A stretch of DNA of 34,165 bases from Clostridia bacterium (GTDB lineage: Bacteria; Bacillota; Clostridia; Christensenellales; Christensenellaceae), in assembly GCA_014805015.1 (NCBI GenBank), contig JAAUYQ010000099.1, positions 1 through 34,165 on the forward strand, read 5' to 3'. Within the stretch, counting starts at the first letter, position 1. Every line of letters starts with the position of its first letter. A program made the translations under genes and the position numbers. Positions 16,910 through 24,971 of this stretch are shown here, piece after piece. Under the pieces are notes generated by a model. That model ran no database searches. It had not been told where the DNA came from and saw nothing but the letters and a program-made list of their open reading frames with translations.

Positions 16910-17244
16910 GATTCTTCCTCCTCATTCAGCTGTCCCGGCCGCGGCAGCACCTTGTCCCGCTCAGCGATGACCTGCAGAAGCAGGCCCTTGATTTCCTCGA
17001 CCGACAGGTCATGCGCTTCCGCGTACATACGCAGAAAATCGCCGAGCATGCCGCCTACGTTGTCAGCGTCCATATTGCGGCCCTGAACCGCACTCATGGC
17101 AAAAGTGTCCGCCTTCTGTGCCAGGGCATACCCGCACAGAACGTCCATCTGCGGATTCCTGCCGTCACTGCAGGTGGCACCGCTGACGAAATCCAGCATT
17201 GCCTGGCGGCACTTGTCTGCACCAGTATTGTTTTCTTGTGTCAT
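16906..17244 (-). CDS. Unknown small protein, cassette copy 2
   Basis: This 112-residue protein is unrecognised and is paralogous to the 99-residue product at 18023-18322. Both share an N-terminal helix, then LCGYALAQKAD against LCGYVLKDGAN, then GGMLGDFLRMYAEAHDLS against VGMLGKMLGTYAEGELT, then an E-I-(K/R) helix at the end. It ends in an acidic tail. I place the start at ATG 17244, giving MTQENNTGADKC. The only good Shine-Dalgarno (AAAGGAG) lies about 50 bases further upstream, so an earlier non-ATG start in the same frame cannot be excluded. It overlaps its large partner by four bases and lies 75 bases after the first large copy, in what looks like a four-gene operon. Confidence 0.7.
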   Translation of the reverse strand: MTQENNTGADKCRQAMLDFVSGATCSDGRNPQMDVLCGYALAQKADTFAMSAVQGRNMDADNVGGMLGDFLRMYAEAHDLSVEEIKGLLLQVIAERDKVLPRPGQLNEEEES

Positions 17245-17319
17245 ACAATTCTCGCCGCGGCATCCCGCGGAGGGACGCAGCGCGCGATCTCCTTTCCTCA
17301 TACCGGCCGGCAGCCGGAC

Positions 17320-18012
17320 TTAACTCTGCCCAGCGCCGTCCTGCTTATCTGACTGCAGGGCTTTTTTGTCGCTCAGGAGCATTTCATATGTGTTTGTCAG
17401 GATCTGCTCAACATCATCTTCCGTGAGGGTTCCATCCATCAGCGGCAGCAGCAGGAAAGCCCGGAAAGCATTGGCCCATTCTGCGGGCGACATGTTCGGG
17501 GAGCTGAACGCAGACACGCCGATCTCACCGGCTGAACCGTTCCAGGCGACGGCTGCCATGGCGCGCACGCCATCGCCGCACCGGCGCTTCAGTGCGTTTT
17601 TGTATTCAAAGGCAGTCTCCGAGAAATTCTCCAGCTGTTTCTGAATGGCCTGCTGATCCTCGAGGCGGCCGACACCGGAATTTTCGCGGTAATCGGCCAC
17701 GCTGGCTGCTGACTGCTCCACCAGGGCCATCTCAAGAATGTCACCCACAAGACGCAGGATTCCATCGAGGTCCAGGTTTTCCTGTTTGACGTAGTCCCAG
17801 AAAAAGGCACCCAGAAGATGCACAAAATCCTCCTGCAACATTTCAGCGGACAGCGCAGCCATGGAAACAAGGTCAGAAGTGCCTTCCTCCCCAAGGGGCG
17901 GTCCGATGACTGCCCACAGTCCGGCGGCGCCGTAGGCCTCTGCCCCGCAGTAACTGATGTTCTGGTCGAAGGCTTCGGCAATTTTTTTCAGATCATATTC
18001 GATCTGCTTCAT
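17320..18012 (-). CDS. Unknown protein, large member of duplicated cassette (copy 1)
   Basis: This 230-residue protein is not recognised. It shares the FFW-Y-V core and the C-terminal ANAFRAFLLLPLMDGTLTEDD block with the copy at 16292-16909. It differs in a longer N-terminus (KQIEYDLKKIAEAFDQNI) and a Lys/Gln-rich C-terminal tail. It is mainly helical and soluble, with no signal peptide. ATG 18012 has AGGAGG five bases upstream, and the gene lies ten bases after the small copy-1 gene. The two large copies are clearly diverged, so the duplication is old or the copies have specialised. No catalytic motif is visible. Confidence 0.75.
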   Translation of the reverse strand: MKQIEYDLKKIAEAFDQNISYCGAEAYGAAGLWAVIGPPLGEEGTSDLVSMAALSAEMLQEDFVHLLGAFFWDYVKQENLDLDGILRLVGDILEMALVEQSAASVADYRENSGVGRLEDQQAIQKQLENFSETAFEYKNALKRRCGDGVRAMAAVAWNGSAGEIGVSAFSSPNMSPAEWANAFRAFLLLPLMDGTLTEDDVEQILTNTYEMLLSDKKALQSDKQDGAGQS

Positions 18013-18022
18013 CAGGTCCTCC

Positions 18023-18322
18023 TTACGCGCGTTTGGGACCGTTCTGGAGCATACGCAGCACCAGATCCCTGATCTCGTCCTGAGTCAGCTCGCCTTCCGC
18101 GTACGTGCCCAGCATCTTTCCGAGCATACCCACGACGGCGTCGCGGCTTAAGTATGCGCTGCGGGAAACGGCAATGTGACTGTTAGCGCCATCCTTGAGC
18201 ACATACCCGCACAGATACTGGGCGGGCTGACTCGGTCCGTCCACAAGCGCCATGACGCTGGTACCGTAGTTCTGCAGGGCTTCCTGACATACGGCGGCAG
18301 CAGTTTTCTCTGTATCTGCCAA
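18023..18322 (-). CDS. Unknown small protein, cassette copy 1
   Basis: This 99-residue protein is the first gene of the four-gene unit. The start is TTG at 18322, with GGAGG five bases upstream, giving the N-terminus MADTEKTAAAVC. Matches to its paralogue at 16906-17244 are listed there. The C-terminal half (DAVVGMLGKMLGTYAEGELT, then EIRDLVLRML) is predicted as two helices. There is no signal peptide, membrane span or metal-binding motif. It lies upstream of and divergent to rnhA. In the 297-base interval between them a TACAAT on the minus strand (18424-18429) is a possible -10 element for this operon, although no good -35 is seen. Function is unknown. Confidence 0.72.
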   Translation of the reverse strand: MADTEKTAAAVCQEALQNYGTSVMALVDGPSQPAQYLCGYVLKDGANSHIAVSRSAYLSRDAVVGMLGKMLGTYAEGELTQDEIRDLVLRMLQNGPKRA

Positions 18323-18619
18323 TTTTTCCTCCTTGCGGCGTTCTGCACGCGCAGCCGCAGAGGCTGCCTGCAGTCCTGTCTGATTGTTGAGCGCGCCGGC
18401 GTCTGTGCGGCGGCTACCTTATTATTGTAACCAATTTTCTTAGGCCGGGAATACCTTGTCCGGGCACAGAATCGCCATCCCATACGTCCAAACCGGGACA
18501 GAAGATGACAGGCAGCTGCTCTGCAACGCTTTTTGTGTCCAAGCGGCAGCCTGCGGCGGAAAGGAGAAGCGCAGTTTCTGCCCCGTTCACCGCCTTACGG
18601 TGCCTGAAGACAGGGAGTT

Positions 18620-19081
18620 TTGCGCAAAGATCTGTTGAAAAAGGTAACCCTCTATACAGACGGAGCCTGCTCAGGAAATCCTGGACCAGGCGGCTGGGCC
18701 TATGTACTCGGTTACAACGGCCACGAAAAAGAAGGATCCGGCTATGCGCCGGAGACGACCAACAACCGTATGGAGCTTCTCGGTGTCATCGAAGGTCTGC
18801 AGGCGCTCAGAGAGCCGTGTGAGGTCGACATCTACTCAGACAGCAGCTACATCTGCCAGGCCATCAATCAGCACTGGGTGGACAGCTGGAAGGCCAAAGG
18901 CTGGAAGCGGCGGGAGGGCCAGCCGGTCAAGAACCCGGACCTGTGGCAGGAACTGCTCTCACTTATGAGCCGGCATAAGGTGCATTTCCATCAGGTAAAG
19001 GGGCATGCAGGTAACCCGCTCAATGAGCGTTGCGACCAGCTTGCGACTGGGGAAATCAGCCGCCACCGCGGTAAAAAATAA
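18620..19081 (+). CDS. rnhA: Ribonuclease HI
   Basis: This 153-residue enzyme cleaves the RNA strand of RNA:DNA hybrids and removes R-loops and primer remnants in the cytoplasm. All four acidic catalytic positions are present and in order: Asp in YTDGACSGNPG (near 12-22), Glu in NNRMEL (near 48-53), Asp in IYSDSSYI, and Asp in NERCDQLA near the C-terminus. The basic handle WKAKGWKRREGQPVKN is also present, typical of E. coli-type RNase HI. The start is TTG at 18620, with AGGGAG close upstream. It is the only plus-strand gene between oriC and the accessory locus, divergent from the duplicated cassette. Confidence 0.95.
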   Translation: MRKDLLKKVTLYTDGACSGNPGPGGWAYVLGYNGHEKEGSGYAPETTNNRMELLGVIEGLQALREPCEVDIYSDSSYICQAINQHWVDSWKAKGWKRREGQPVKNPDLWQELLSLMSRHKVHFHQVKGHAGNPLNERCDQLATGEISRHRGKK

Positions 19082-19134
19082 GAAAGCCTGCAGAAGAAGC
19101 GCTCAGGCCGTATCTTCTGGGAGCTGGATGCAGC

Positions 19135-19152
19135 GTCTTCCTTGAGGAAGAC
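19135..19152. terminator. Hairpin between convergent rnhA and sbcDC units
   Basis: GTCTTCC-TTGA-GGAAGAC is a perfect 7-bp stem with a 4-nt loop in the 90-base gap between the convergent rnhA and DUF6440 genes. A second stem, GCCTG/CAGGC (19086-19108), lies nearer rnhA. Neither has a good T-tract. Confidence 0.4.
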
Positions 19153-19170
19153 ATACCGAAAGCTTCCATT

Positions 19171-19377
19171 TCAGGACCTGTCGTCATCCGCTGCCTTGAA
19201 ACCCGCGGCGCGCAGCGGTCTGCCGTCCGCGTCCACCAGCACGGTGAGGCCTCCCGCATAGCCGCTCTGGACAAACAGGTACTGCACCCCCGTTTCCTCG
19301 TCTGTGAAGACCAGGCGGAGCCCGCTTCCAAGAGGATTTCCTTCCTTGCCGGTCAGAACAAAACGATCTTTTTTCAA
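19171..19377 (-). CDS. DUF6440-like small protein
   Basis: This 68-residue protein has the pattern of the DUF6440 family: a lysine-start KKDRFVLTGKEG, then TDEETGVQYLFVQSGYAGG, then LTVLVDADGRPL. It is predicted as a small all-beta domain of unknown function. I chose TTG 19377 because GGAGG lies seven bases upstream and the N-terminus then matches the family. A longer frame starting at 19440 would run inside sbcC. The start lies 13 bases after the sbcC stop, so it is the third gene of the sbcD-sbcC operon. Whether it has any link to SbcCD is unknown. Confidence 0.7.
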   Translation of the reverse strand: MKKDRFVLTGKEGNPLGSGLRLVFTDEETGVQYLFVQSGYAGGLTVLVDADGRPLRAAGFKAADDDRS

Positions 19378-19390
19378 AGCTGTGCCTCCT

Positions 19391-22300
19391 TCAGGACAGC
19401 GCCCAGCGGGCGTGACTGCCAGACGCATTTTTCGTGACAATCAGCTGCCGGTCGATCTCATTTTTGAGTTCAGTGACATGAGAGATAATCCCAACCAGCT
19501 TATTGCCTTCTGTCATGCCCTGCAGAATCCGGACCGCATCACGCCGCGCATTGTCGTCGAGCGAGCCAAAGCCTTCATCAATAAACATGATATCCAGCTG
19601 CACAGCCGCAGAGTACTGCTCAATGATATCTGCCATCCCGAGCGACAGCGAGAGCGCCGCCATAAACGATTCACCGCCGGAAAGCGTATCAATATTGCGG
19701 GTGGCATCTGTGCTGCGGGAGTAGACAGTGAGATCGAGTCCGCCGTTGCTGCCCTGGGCGCCTTTGCCGTAGTCGAGCAGCCGCAGCTCATATTCACCGC
19801 CGGTCATCTCACGGTAGCGGCGGTTGGCAGCAGCCAGAATATCCTGCAGGTAATAGCGCAGGACAAAGGTCTCCAGATCGATGCGGGCACCCGTGAGCTT
19901 CCCCGAAAGGCGCTTGTCCAGATAATCGAGGCGTCCGGCCTGCTGCGCCGGTCCGCGGTAGGCCTCAAGTGCCTCTTCGAGCGAGCGGGTCAGCAGTTTT
20001 GCCGACTGTTCGGCGGCTTCTGCCTCTTTACTCTGATCGAGCGCTGCATCCCGCTTCTGCCGGGCGGTTTCCACGGCCTGCCGGCTGCGCTCAAGATCCG
20101 GACGGGTGCGGCCGGCAGTTTTTCCTTCTGTGTGCGCCTGCAGTTCCCTGGCTGCCCTGAAGTCTTCCTCGTAGGAGCGGCACTCGCCGTCCAGCGCTGA
20201 AATCTGCTGCTTCAGATCGGGAACGTTGTAGCGGTGCCACTCTTCCTCACTCAGACTGCGCCTATCCAATTCCTGCTGATAGCGGTCCCGGGCTTCGGCA
20301 GCTTTCTTTTCCAGTCTTGGAATCTCCTTATGCAGCTGCTCAATGCGGGCCTCACTGGCACTGACAGCGCTGCTGCTCTTCTGGGCGGCAGCTTTCTTCT
20401 TTGCACTGCGCTGCTCAGCGGCCCGCAGTACTTCTTCTGCTGCAGCGAGTTCCGCTTCTGCCTGTTCGCTTGAGGCATAGGAAACCTGTTTTTTCAGGGC
20501 TTCCAGACGGGAGGTTCCGGCAGACCATTTTTCGCTGGTCTCCTGCCGGCGTGCTTCTGCCTGCCTGACCTTCTCCTGCAGCGCCGGGAGATCCTTCCTC
20601 TGTTTCTTCTGGGCAGCCTCAAGCTCAGAGCGCCTCTCTACCTGTTCGCTCAGCTGATTGTGGAGTTCCTTGAAAGCATTCATAAGGCTCTGCAGACAGT
20701 CCTGTTCATCGTCCGGGAGCCCAAAGGCATAAGCGGCCCCAACAGACCGGACTTCCTTATAGACAGAGTCGAACTGTTCCCTCGCTTCCTGCATCCGGCT
20801 TACCGCCTGACCGGCCGCCTGAGAACTTTCCGTGTTCGTCTCTGTTATTCTGTCCAGTTCCTGTTTGAGCTGCTCAAGTCTCTCCTGGCTTGGTGCGCCA
20901 GCCTGCAGCCGGGCCGGCGACGGATGTGCAGTGGAGCCGCAGACCGGACACGGCATTCCAGGCTCAAGTGCAGCCGCCAGTATTCCGGCCTGACTGTCGT
21001 AGAACGCTTTCTGCGCAGCATTGAACTGCGCCTGTGCCGCTGCGAGCTGCGCAGCTACTTCCTGATACACTTTCTGCGCTTTTACACTGTTTCTGAAGTG
21101 CTTGCGCCAGGTGTTGAAGCTTTCTACGGCACTGTGCACGAGTTTCCCTGCCTGCCTGCAACGCTCCAGCTCCAGTGGAGCGTCCTGGAGACTCTCGAGC
21201 TCAGCGTGGGTCGTGTCCATAGATTTCTGCAGTTCCTCAGCCTGGCTGCTGATTTTTTTGCGGTCTGTTTCTGCCCTCGAACGCTTTCGCTTAAGCTGCA
21301 GGAGTTCTGCTTCCACCTGCGCCGCATCATGCAGAATACTGAGCGCGGATTCCACCTGCTGTTTCTTCTTTCCGAAGCTAAGCCGTTCGCGTTCAGCATC
21401 AGATGCGGCCGCCTCGGCTGCCTTCTGGTCTTCCAATTGCTGCGTCTGAAGTCGGGGGAGGCTCTCGAGCTCGTCCTGCAGCGACCCTTTCTTCTCGACG
21501 AGCGTTTTTTCTCCGTCTGCGACCGGAGTCCACAGCTGCAAAACAGCCTGTGCATCCTGGAAATTCTTCAGCTGCACCTTCTTAGCTGCAATCTCACTGC
21601 TGCGCTCTTCAAGTGCAGCAAGCCTGGCGGCTGCCTGTTCGGCGTCCTGAAAGAGTCCAGTAAGGAGCTCATCCTCCTTGAGTGCGGCGGCTGCCCGATC
21701 GTATGCTTCCGTACAGATGTCTTTCTGTTCGGCTGCGGCTTTTGTCTTTGCTTTTAGATATTCCAGCTGCTCACCGAGGAGCCTCAGCACCTGTTCTGCC
21801 TGCGAGATGTCCGGACTGGCTGATTCAGCCGCGCTGCGGGCCGCACATAGCAGAGCCTCATTTTCCATGTCATGCGGAACCTGAACCTGAGAGCACAGAC
21901 TGCTGATTCTGTTCCAGGCAGTGTGCGAAGCGTTCTGCTGCTGCTTTGCCTTTTCATGCACAGCTGACTGAATATCCCCAAATATACCTGTGCCAAACAG
22001 TTTGCGCAGAATACGTCTTTTCTCCATGGGTTCAGCGTTCAGAAAAGACATAAACTCGCCCTGGGCCAGCATGGCGATCTTTGTGAACTGCTCTTTGGAA
22101 AGACCGATAAGGTCCTGCAGATACTGATCAATTTCGCGCTTGCCGGTTGGGGCCGTGCCGCTGGGGACAAGCAGCTCCACGCTCGCCTCATCCCGGGTGA
22201 GCTCGCCCTTCCTGGCACCGCGCTTAATCGCGCGCCAGCGCGGCGGTGTGCGGCGCACGGTGTATTCCTTGCGGTCTTCGCCGCTGCCGGCAGCGAAAGT

Positions 22301-22543
22301 GAGTTCAACGTAGGACTCGCCGGCGTCCGCATACTGGCAGCACAGCTCGGTCGTATCGTTTTCTTTCTGCGATCCGCTTGTCTCCCCGTACAGGGCAAAT
22401 GAAATGGCATCAAAGATGGTGGTCTTGCCGGCGCCCGTGTCGCCGGTGACCAGAAAGAGATCAGAGCCGATGTCCTCAAAAGAAATCACCGTTTCCTTGG
22501 CGTAGGAACCGAACCCTGCCATTTTAATCTGCAGCGGTCTCAT
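19391..22543 (-). CDS. sbcC: Exonuclease SbcC (Rad50-like ATPase subunit)
   Basis: This 1050-residue SMC-like ATPase of the SbcCD (Mre11-Rad50) complex opens DNA hairpins and blocked or palindromic ends and processes double-strand breaks. Walker A GDTGAGKTT lies at about 34-42. The N-terminal half continues with the Q-loop region MLAQGEFMSFLNA. Two long coiled-coil arms flank the zinc hook CPVCG (residues 532-536). The C-terminal half carries the signature LSGGESFMAALSLSLG near 954 and Walker B/D-loop IMFIDEGFGSLDD near 984. The ATG overlaps the sbcD stop (ATGA) and has GGAGG upstream, the usual coupled arrangement. The length is normal. Confidence 0.97.
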   Translation of the reverse strand: MRPLQIKMAGFGSYAKETVISFEDIGSDLFLVTGDTGAGKTTIFDAISFALYGETSGSQKENDTTELCCQYADAGESYVELTFAAGSGEDRKEYTVRRTPPRWRAIKRGARKGELTRDEASVELLVPSGTAPTGKREIDQYLQDLIGLSKEQFTKIAMLAQGEFMSFLNAEPMEKRRILRKLFGTGIFGDIQSAVHEKAKQQQNASHTAWNRISSLCSQVQVPHDMENEALLCAARSAAESASPDISQAEQVLRLLGEQLEYLKAKTKAAAEQKDICTEAYDRAAAALKEDELLTGLFQDAEQAAARLAALEERSSEIAAKKVQLKNFQDAQAVLQLWTPVADGEKTLVEKKGSLQDELESLPRLQTQQLEDQKAAEAAASDAERERLSFGKKKQQVESALSILHDAAQVEAELLQLKRKRSRAETDRKKISSQAEELQKSMDTTHAELESLQDAPLELERCRQAGKLVHSAVESFNTWRKHFRNSVKAQKVYQEVAAQLAAAQAQFNAAQKAFYDSQAGILAAALEPGMPCPVCGSTAHPSPARLQAGAPSQERLEQLKQELDRITETNTESSQAAGQAVSRMQEAREQFDSVYKEVRSVGAAYAFGLPDDEQDCLQSLMNAFKELHNQLSEQVERRSELEAAQKKQRKDLPALQEKVRQAEARRQETSEKWSAGTSRLEALKKQVSYASSEQAEAELAAAEEVLRAAEQRSAKKKAAAQKSSSAVSASEARIEQLHKEIPRLEKKAAEARDRYQQELDRRSLSEEEWHRYNVPDLKQQISALDGECRSYEEDFRAARELQAHTEGKTAGRTRPDLERSRQAVETARQKRDAALDQSKEAEAAEQSAKLLTRSLEEALEAYRGPAQQAGRLDYLDKRLSGKLTGARIDLETFVLRYYLQDILAAANRRYREMTGGEYELRLLDYGKGAQGSNGGLDLTVYSRSTDATRNIDTLSGGESFMAALSLSLGMADIIEQYSAAVQLDIMFIDEGFGSLDDNARRDAVRILQGMTEGNKLVGIISHVTELKNEIDRQLIVTKNASGSHARWALS

Positions 22544-23676
22544 TTGTTTTCCTCCAGTTCTGCCAGGATTTCAGCCAGAATGCGCTGGTTTTCTTCGTCC
22601 GCGTCATCCCCGAGAAAGTCGATGCACAGCTGCATCGGGTCAATCTGCCGGCGTTCAAAGTGCACTGCCTCCCCGGCTGCCGGCTGCGTCATATCCACAG
22701 CGTGACGATAACCAAGCAGGCGCGGAAAAGCGTGTCTGAGACGGCTGCTGATTACAGTGCTGTCCGTATTTTTTTCTCCTGTGAGAATGACTTCTATATA
22801 GTCACCGCTTGGCTGCCCCGTGACTTCGTCGAGCGTGCCTTCCAGACGCCGCACCGCGTGCAGCGGCCTGAGCGGCAGCCGCTCGATCTCCGGCTCACCG
22901 TCCGCCAGCAGATCGACGGCCACGATGCTCTTGTGCTGACCACGTTCACTGAGTGAGTAGGCAAGGGGCGTGCCGCAGTACCAGGCTCTTTCCCCGACCC
23001 GCATCGGCTTATGAATGTGACCGAGTGCAGCGTAGTTGAAGGCAGAGAGAATCTCTCCCGGAACTGCATCCAGGTTGCCCCTCTGCGGCAGCTCGGAGTC
23101 CATGCGTTCCACATCTTCCGCGGCTTCGCCGGCAGGGACATAGAACTGATGCGAAACAAGGACGCGCCGTTCTCCTTCCGGCGCTTCTGTCGCGGAAACA
23201 AGCCTGTCAACTGCCTGGGCGTAGGTAAGCGGAGTTTCGGCGTCGAGCATGGCCCGCACTGCTCCGGGACGCACGAACGGCAGCAGATAGAAATGGACCG
23301 GACCGTCCTCGTCGTGCAGGGTAACGCACTCGGGCCCTCCGTTTTGGAGCCGTCCGGCCACATAAACGCCGGCAATTTTCAGAATATCCTGATAAAGATT
23401 GATCCTCTCTCCATTGTCATGATTACCACTGATAATCATGATTGCGGCTTCCGGCACCGCCTCTTTCAGGGCCGTCACGAAATCGCTGAACATAGCGACG
23501 GCATCCGGTCCTGGATCGGATTTGTCGAAGACGTCGCCCGCAATCAGAACAGCGTCTGGTTTTTCGTCTGCGGCCGCCTGCACAATCTGATTCAGAATGT
23601 GCAGCTGATCATCCCGCAGATCATGGTCCCGCAGCCGGATACCGAGATGAAGATCGGACAGATGAAAGAATCTCAA
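22540..23676 (-). CDS. sbcD: Exonuclease SbcD (Mre11-like nuclease subunit)
   Basis: This 378-residue metallophosphoesterase nuclease is the partner of SbcC. The phosphodiesterase motifs are in order: SDLHLG at 7-12, GDVFDKSDPGP near 47-57, SGNHDNGER near 100, a long central stretch with VSHQFYVP, and GHIHKP near 222. A C-terminal capping domain follows. The start is TTG at 23676 with AAAGGGGG upstream, giving the standard N-terminus MRFFHLSDLH. It is the first gene of a minus-strand operon with sbcC and the DUF6440-like gene. On the right arm of the origin this orientation is head-on to the replication fork. Confidence 0.96.
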   Translation of the reverse strand: MRFFHLSDLHLGIRLRDHDLRDDQLHILNQIVQAAADEKPDAVLIAGDVFDKSDPGPDAVAMFSDFVTALKEAVPEAAIMIISGNHDNGERINLYQDILKIAGVYVAGRLQNGGPECVTLHDEDGPVHFYLLPFVRPGAVRAMLDAETPLTYAQAVDRLVSATEAPEGERRVLVSHQFYVPAGEAAEDVERMDSELPQRGNLDAVPGEILSAFNYAALGHIHKPMRVGERAWYCGTPLAYSLSERGQHKSIVAVDLLADGEPEIERLPLRPLHAVRRLEGTLDEVTGQPSGDYIEVILTGEKNTDSTVISSRLRHAFPRLLGYRHAVDMTQPAAGEAVHFERRQIDPMQLCIDFLGDDADEENQRILAEILAELEENK

Positions 23677-24023
23677 GCGAACCCCCTTTGTGTGATGATT
23701 CCCTGTCTGCCGCTGGCAAACCGGGACCGGATCTTGAATAGTGTCTATGTGTCAACGTACTGCTTTTGTCAGAACAGTGCAAGTCCGCGGCACTGTGCAG
23801 CCGAGCGTAAGAATTTCTCGTTTGTTGATAAAACCTTGATAAAAAAGTTGAGGGCTATGGATTCCTATTATAGTGAAGGAGGATTCATTGACGAGCTCCT
23901 GCACGTGCCTGGCGCACGCGTGGGAGCACGAGAATCCCCCCTTCGGGTGAATTACGTGACTCGCGCAATTTGAAGCAGATGTCACATGATGAGTCAAAAT
24001 GGAAGAGAGCTTGAAGGTTTTCT
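23677..24023. other. Intergenic region upstream of sbcD and a secreted-protein gene
   Basis: This is a 347-base interval between divergent genes. Base composition drops to AT-rich at 23815-23875. TATAGT (23869-23874), with GTTGAG 16 bases before it, is a possible plus-strand promoter. Immediately after it AAGGAGG precedes TTG 23888, which opens a 20-codon frame (stop 23948-23950). The two signals overlap too closely to be used together. A stretch with several GTGC/GCAC pairs (23905-23930) can form alternative short hairpins. No other gene is seen. Confidence 0.35.
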
Positions 24024-24437
24024 ATGCAAAGAATCAGGTACACGCTTGTACTCATTGCCTTGGTTTGCGCAATCATCTCTACAACGGCCTCAACTGCCTT
24101 GGCGGATGGTGGTTATTACTACGATGCTTTTGATAGTGGTTTTACGGCGGGTCAGACCTTCAACAAGATCAACGACCGCATGGTAGATGACCAGAATGTG
24201 AAAGCATCGCAGGTGTACGACAGTGTGATTAAAGTAGGCGGCGTGACCAAAAGCGGTGCGATACAGCAGTCTGGAGGACTGCATCGCTATGAGGGTGCGG
24301 CACAGGGCAGAGTAACGTTGACCTTGCAAGAATGCGGCAATGGGACCACTAAAGTAAAGGGCATGCTTTTCGTTTATGGCACAACAGCACGAGTAATAAC
24401 AGACAGATCTCATTACTGGGGGAATTGGGATTTCTGA
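24024..24437 (+). CDS. Small secreted protein of unknown function
   Basis: This 137-residue protein has a clear signal peptide: a basic MQRIRY start, a hydrophobic core TLVLIALVCAII, and a probable cleavage after ALA near residue 27. The mature part is about 110 residues. It opens with an aromatic DGGYYYDAFDSG and is otherwise rich in Gly, Thr and Val in an alternating beta-like pattern (VTLTLQECGNGTTKVKGML), ending in SHYWGNWDF. It has one mature Cys. No family is recognised; a lactococcin 972-type bacteriocin was considered because of size and aromatic content, but the motif match is poor. ATG 24024 is preceded by GAAGG. It lies at the edge of the accessory locus, alone on the plus strand. 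Confidence 0.7.
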   Translation: MQRIRYTLVLIALVCAIISTTASTALADGGYYYDAFDSGFTAGQTFNKINDRMVDDQNVKASQVYDSVIKVGGVTKSGAIQQSGGLHRYEGAAQGRVTLTLQECGNGTTKVKGMLFVYGTTARVITDRSHYWGNWDF

Positions 24438-24793
24438 GGCATAGGCGGACACAGATTCATATTGCAGAAGAATATCCAGAGCGTGCTGCTTTATGACCTT
24501 CCACCTTTTCGGCTCGTCTCTGGAGCAGTCCATGTCACGCTCTATACTGTTCACTTTTTACATTGCCTTAGTGCAGAGTTAGAACAGATTCATAATGTGA
24601 CTGCACAGACGACCGATCTGACGGTCGGTTCACTCTGGGGCGTACTATTGAGATGCGTGATACTGACATAGCTCTTACACCTTGCAGGAGCTCGAGCAGA
24701 ATCTTAAGAATCTGCACTTGCTTTGCGCCAGGCAAGGTCCATACGATCTGATACTCACGACTAATCCGCTTCGTTGTGTCATGCGGGGGAACT
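24438..24793. other. Gene-free stretch with a small hairpin
   Basis: Between the secreted-protein gene and the large dyad no gene is recognised; open frames on both strands are short and lack family features. A stem GACCG-atctga-CGGTC lies at 24611-24626 and could be a weak terminator, although no T-tract follows. Confidence 0.35.
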
Positions 24794-24906
24794 GGGACAC
24801 CGTGGATTCCGACTGTTGACCTGTCTGAGCGTTTGTGTCGGAACCAGCGGGCTGGTTCGGGATTCGAAGACACATCAGTTTCCGGGCAGGCGGCCCACGG
24901 CGTCCC
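24794..24906. repeat. Large nested dyad, possible structured RNA or mobile-element end
   Basis: The outer arms GGGACACCGTGG (24794-24805) and CCACGGCGTCCC (24895-24906) pair at 11 of 12 positions. A middle pair TGTGTC/GACACA lies at 24834-24839 and 24869-24874. The inner arms GAACCAGC/GCTGGTTC (24841-24848 and 24851-24858) are perfect with a 2-nt loop. The outer and inner pairs share a centre near 24,850. Conceptual translations of both strands show mirrored GTPW segments, as expected from the symmetry. It may be a structured RNA, a regulatory hairpin or relic transposon ends. Confidence 0.5.
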
Positions 24907-24971
24907 GACGCCTCCTGAAGCCCCCAATCATATGAAAACAGCATTGTGCCTGCATGAATATGTGCGATTAA

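Noticed and set aside
23888-23950. 20-codon leader-peptide-like frame with AAGGAGG and TTG start
   Set aside because: The only nearby -10 candidate overlaps the ribosome binding site, so both cannot function together; no clear regulatory run of codons is present.
24858-24870. tRNA-like T-arm sequence (TTCGAATCCC on the minus strand)
   Set aside because: No acceptor, D or anticodon arms can be folded around it; it is explained by the nested dyad.
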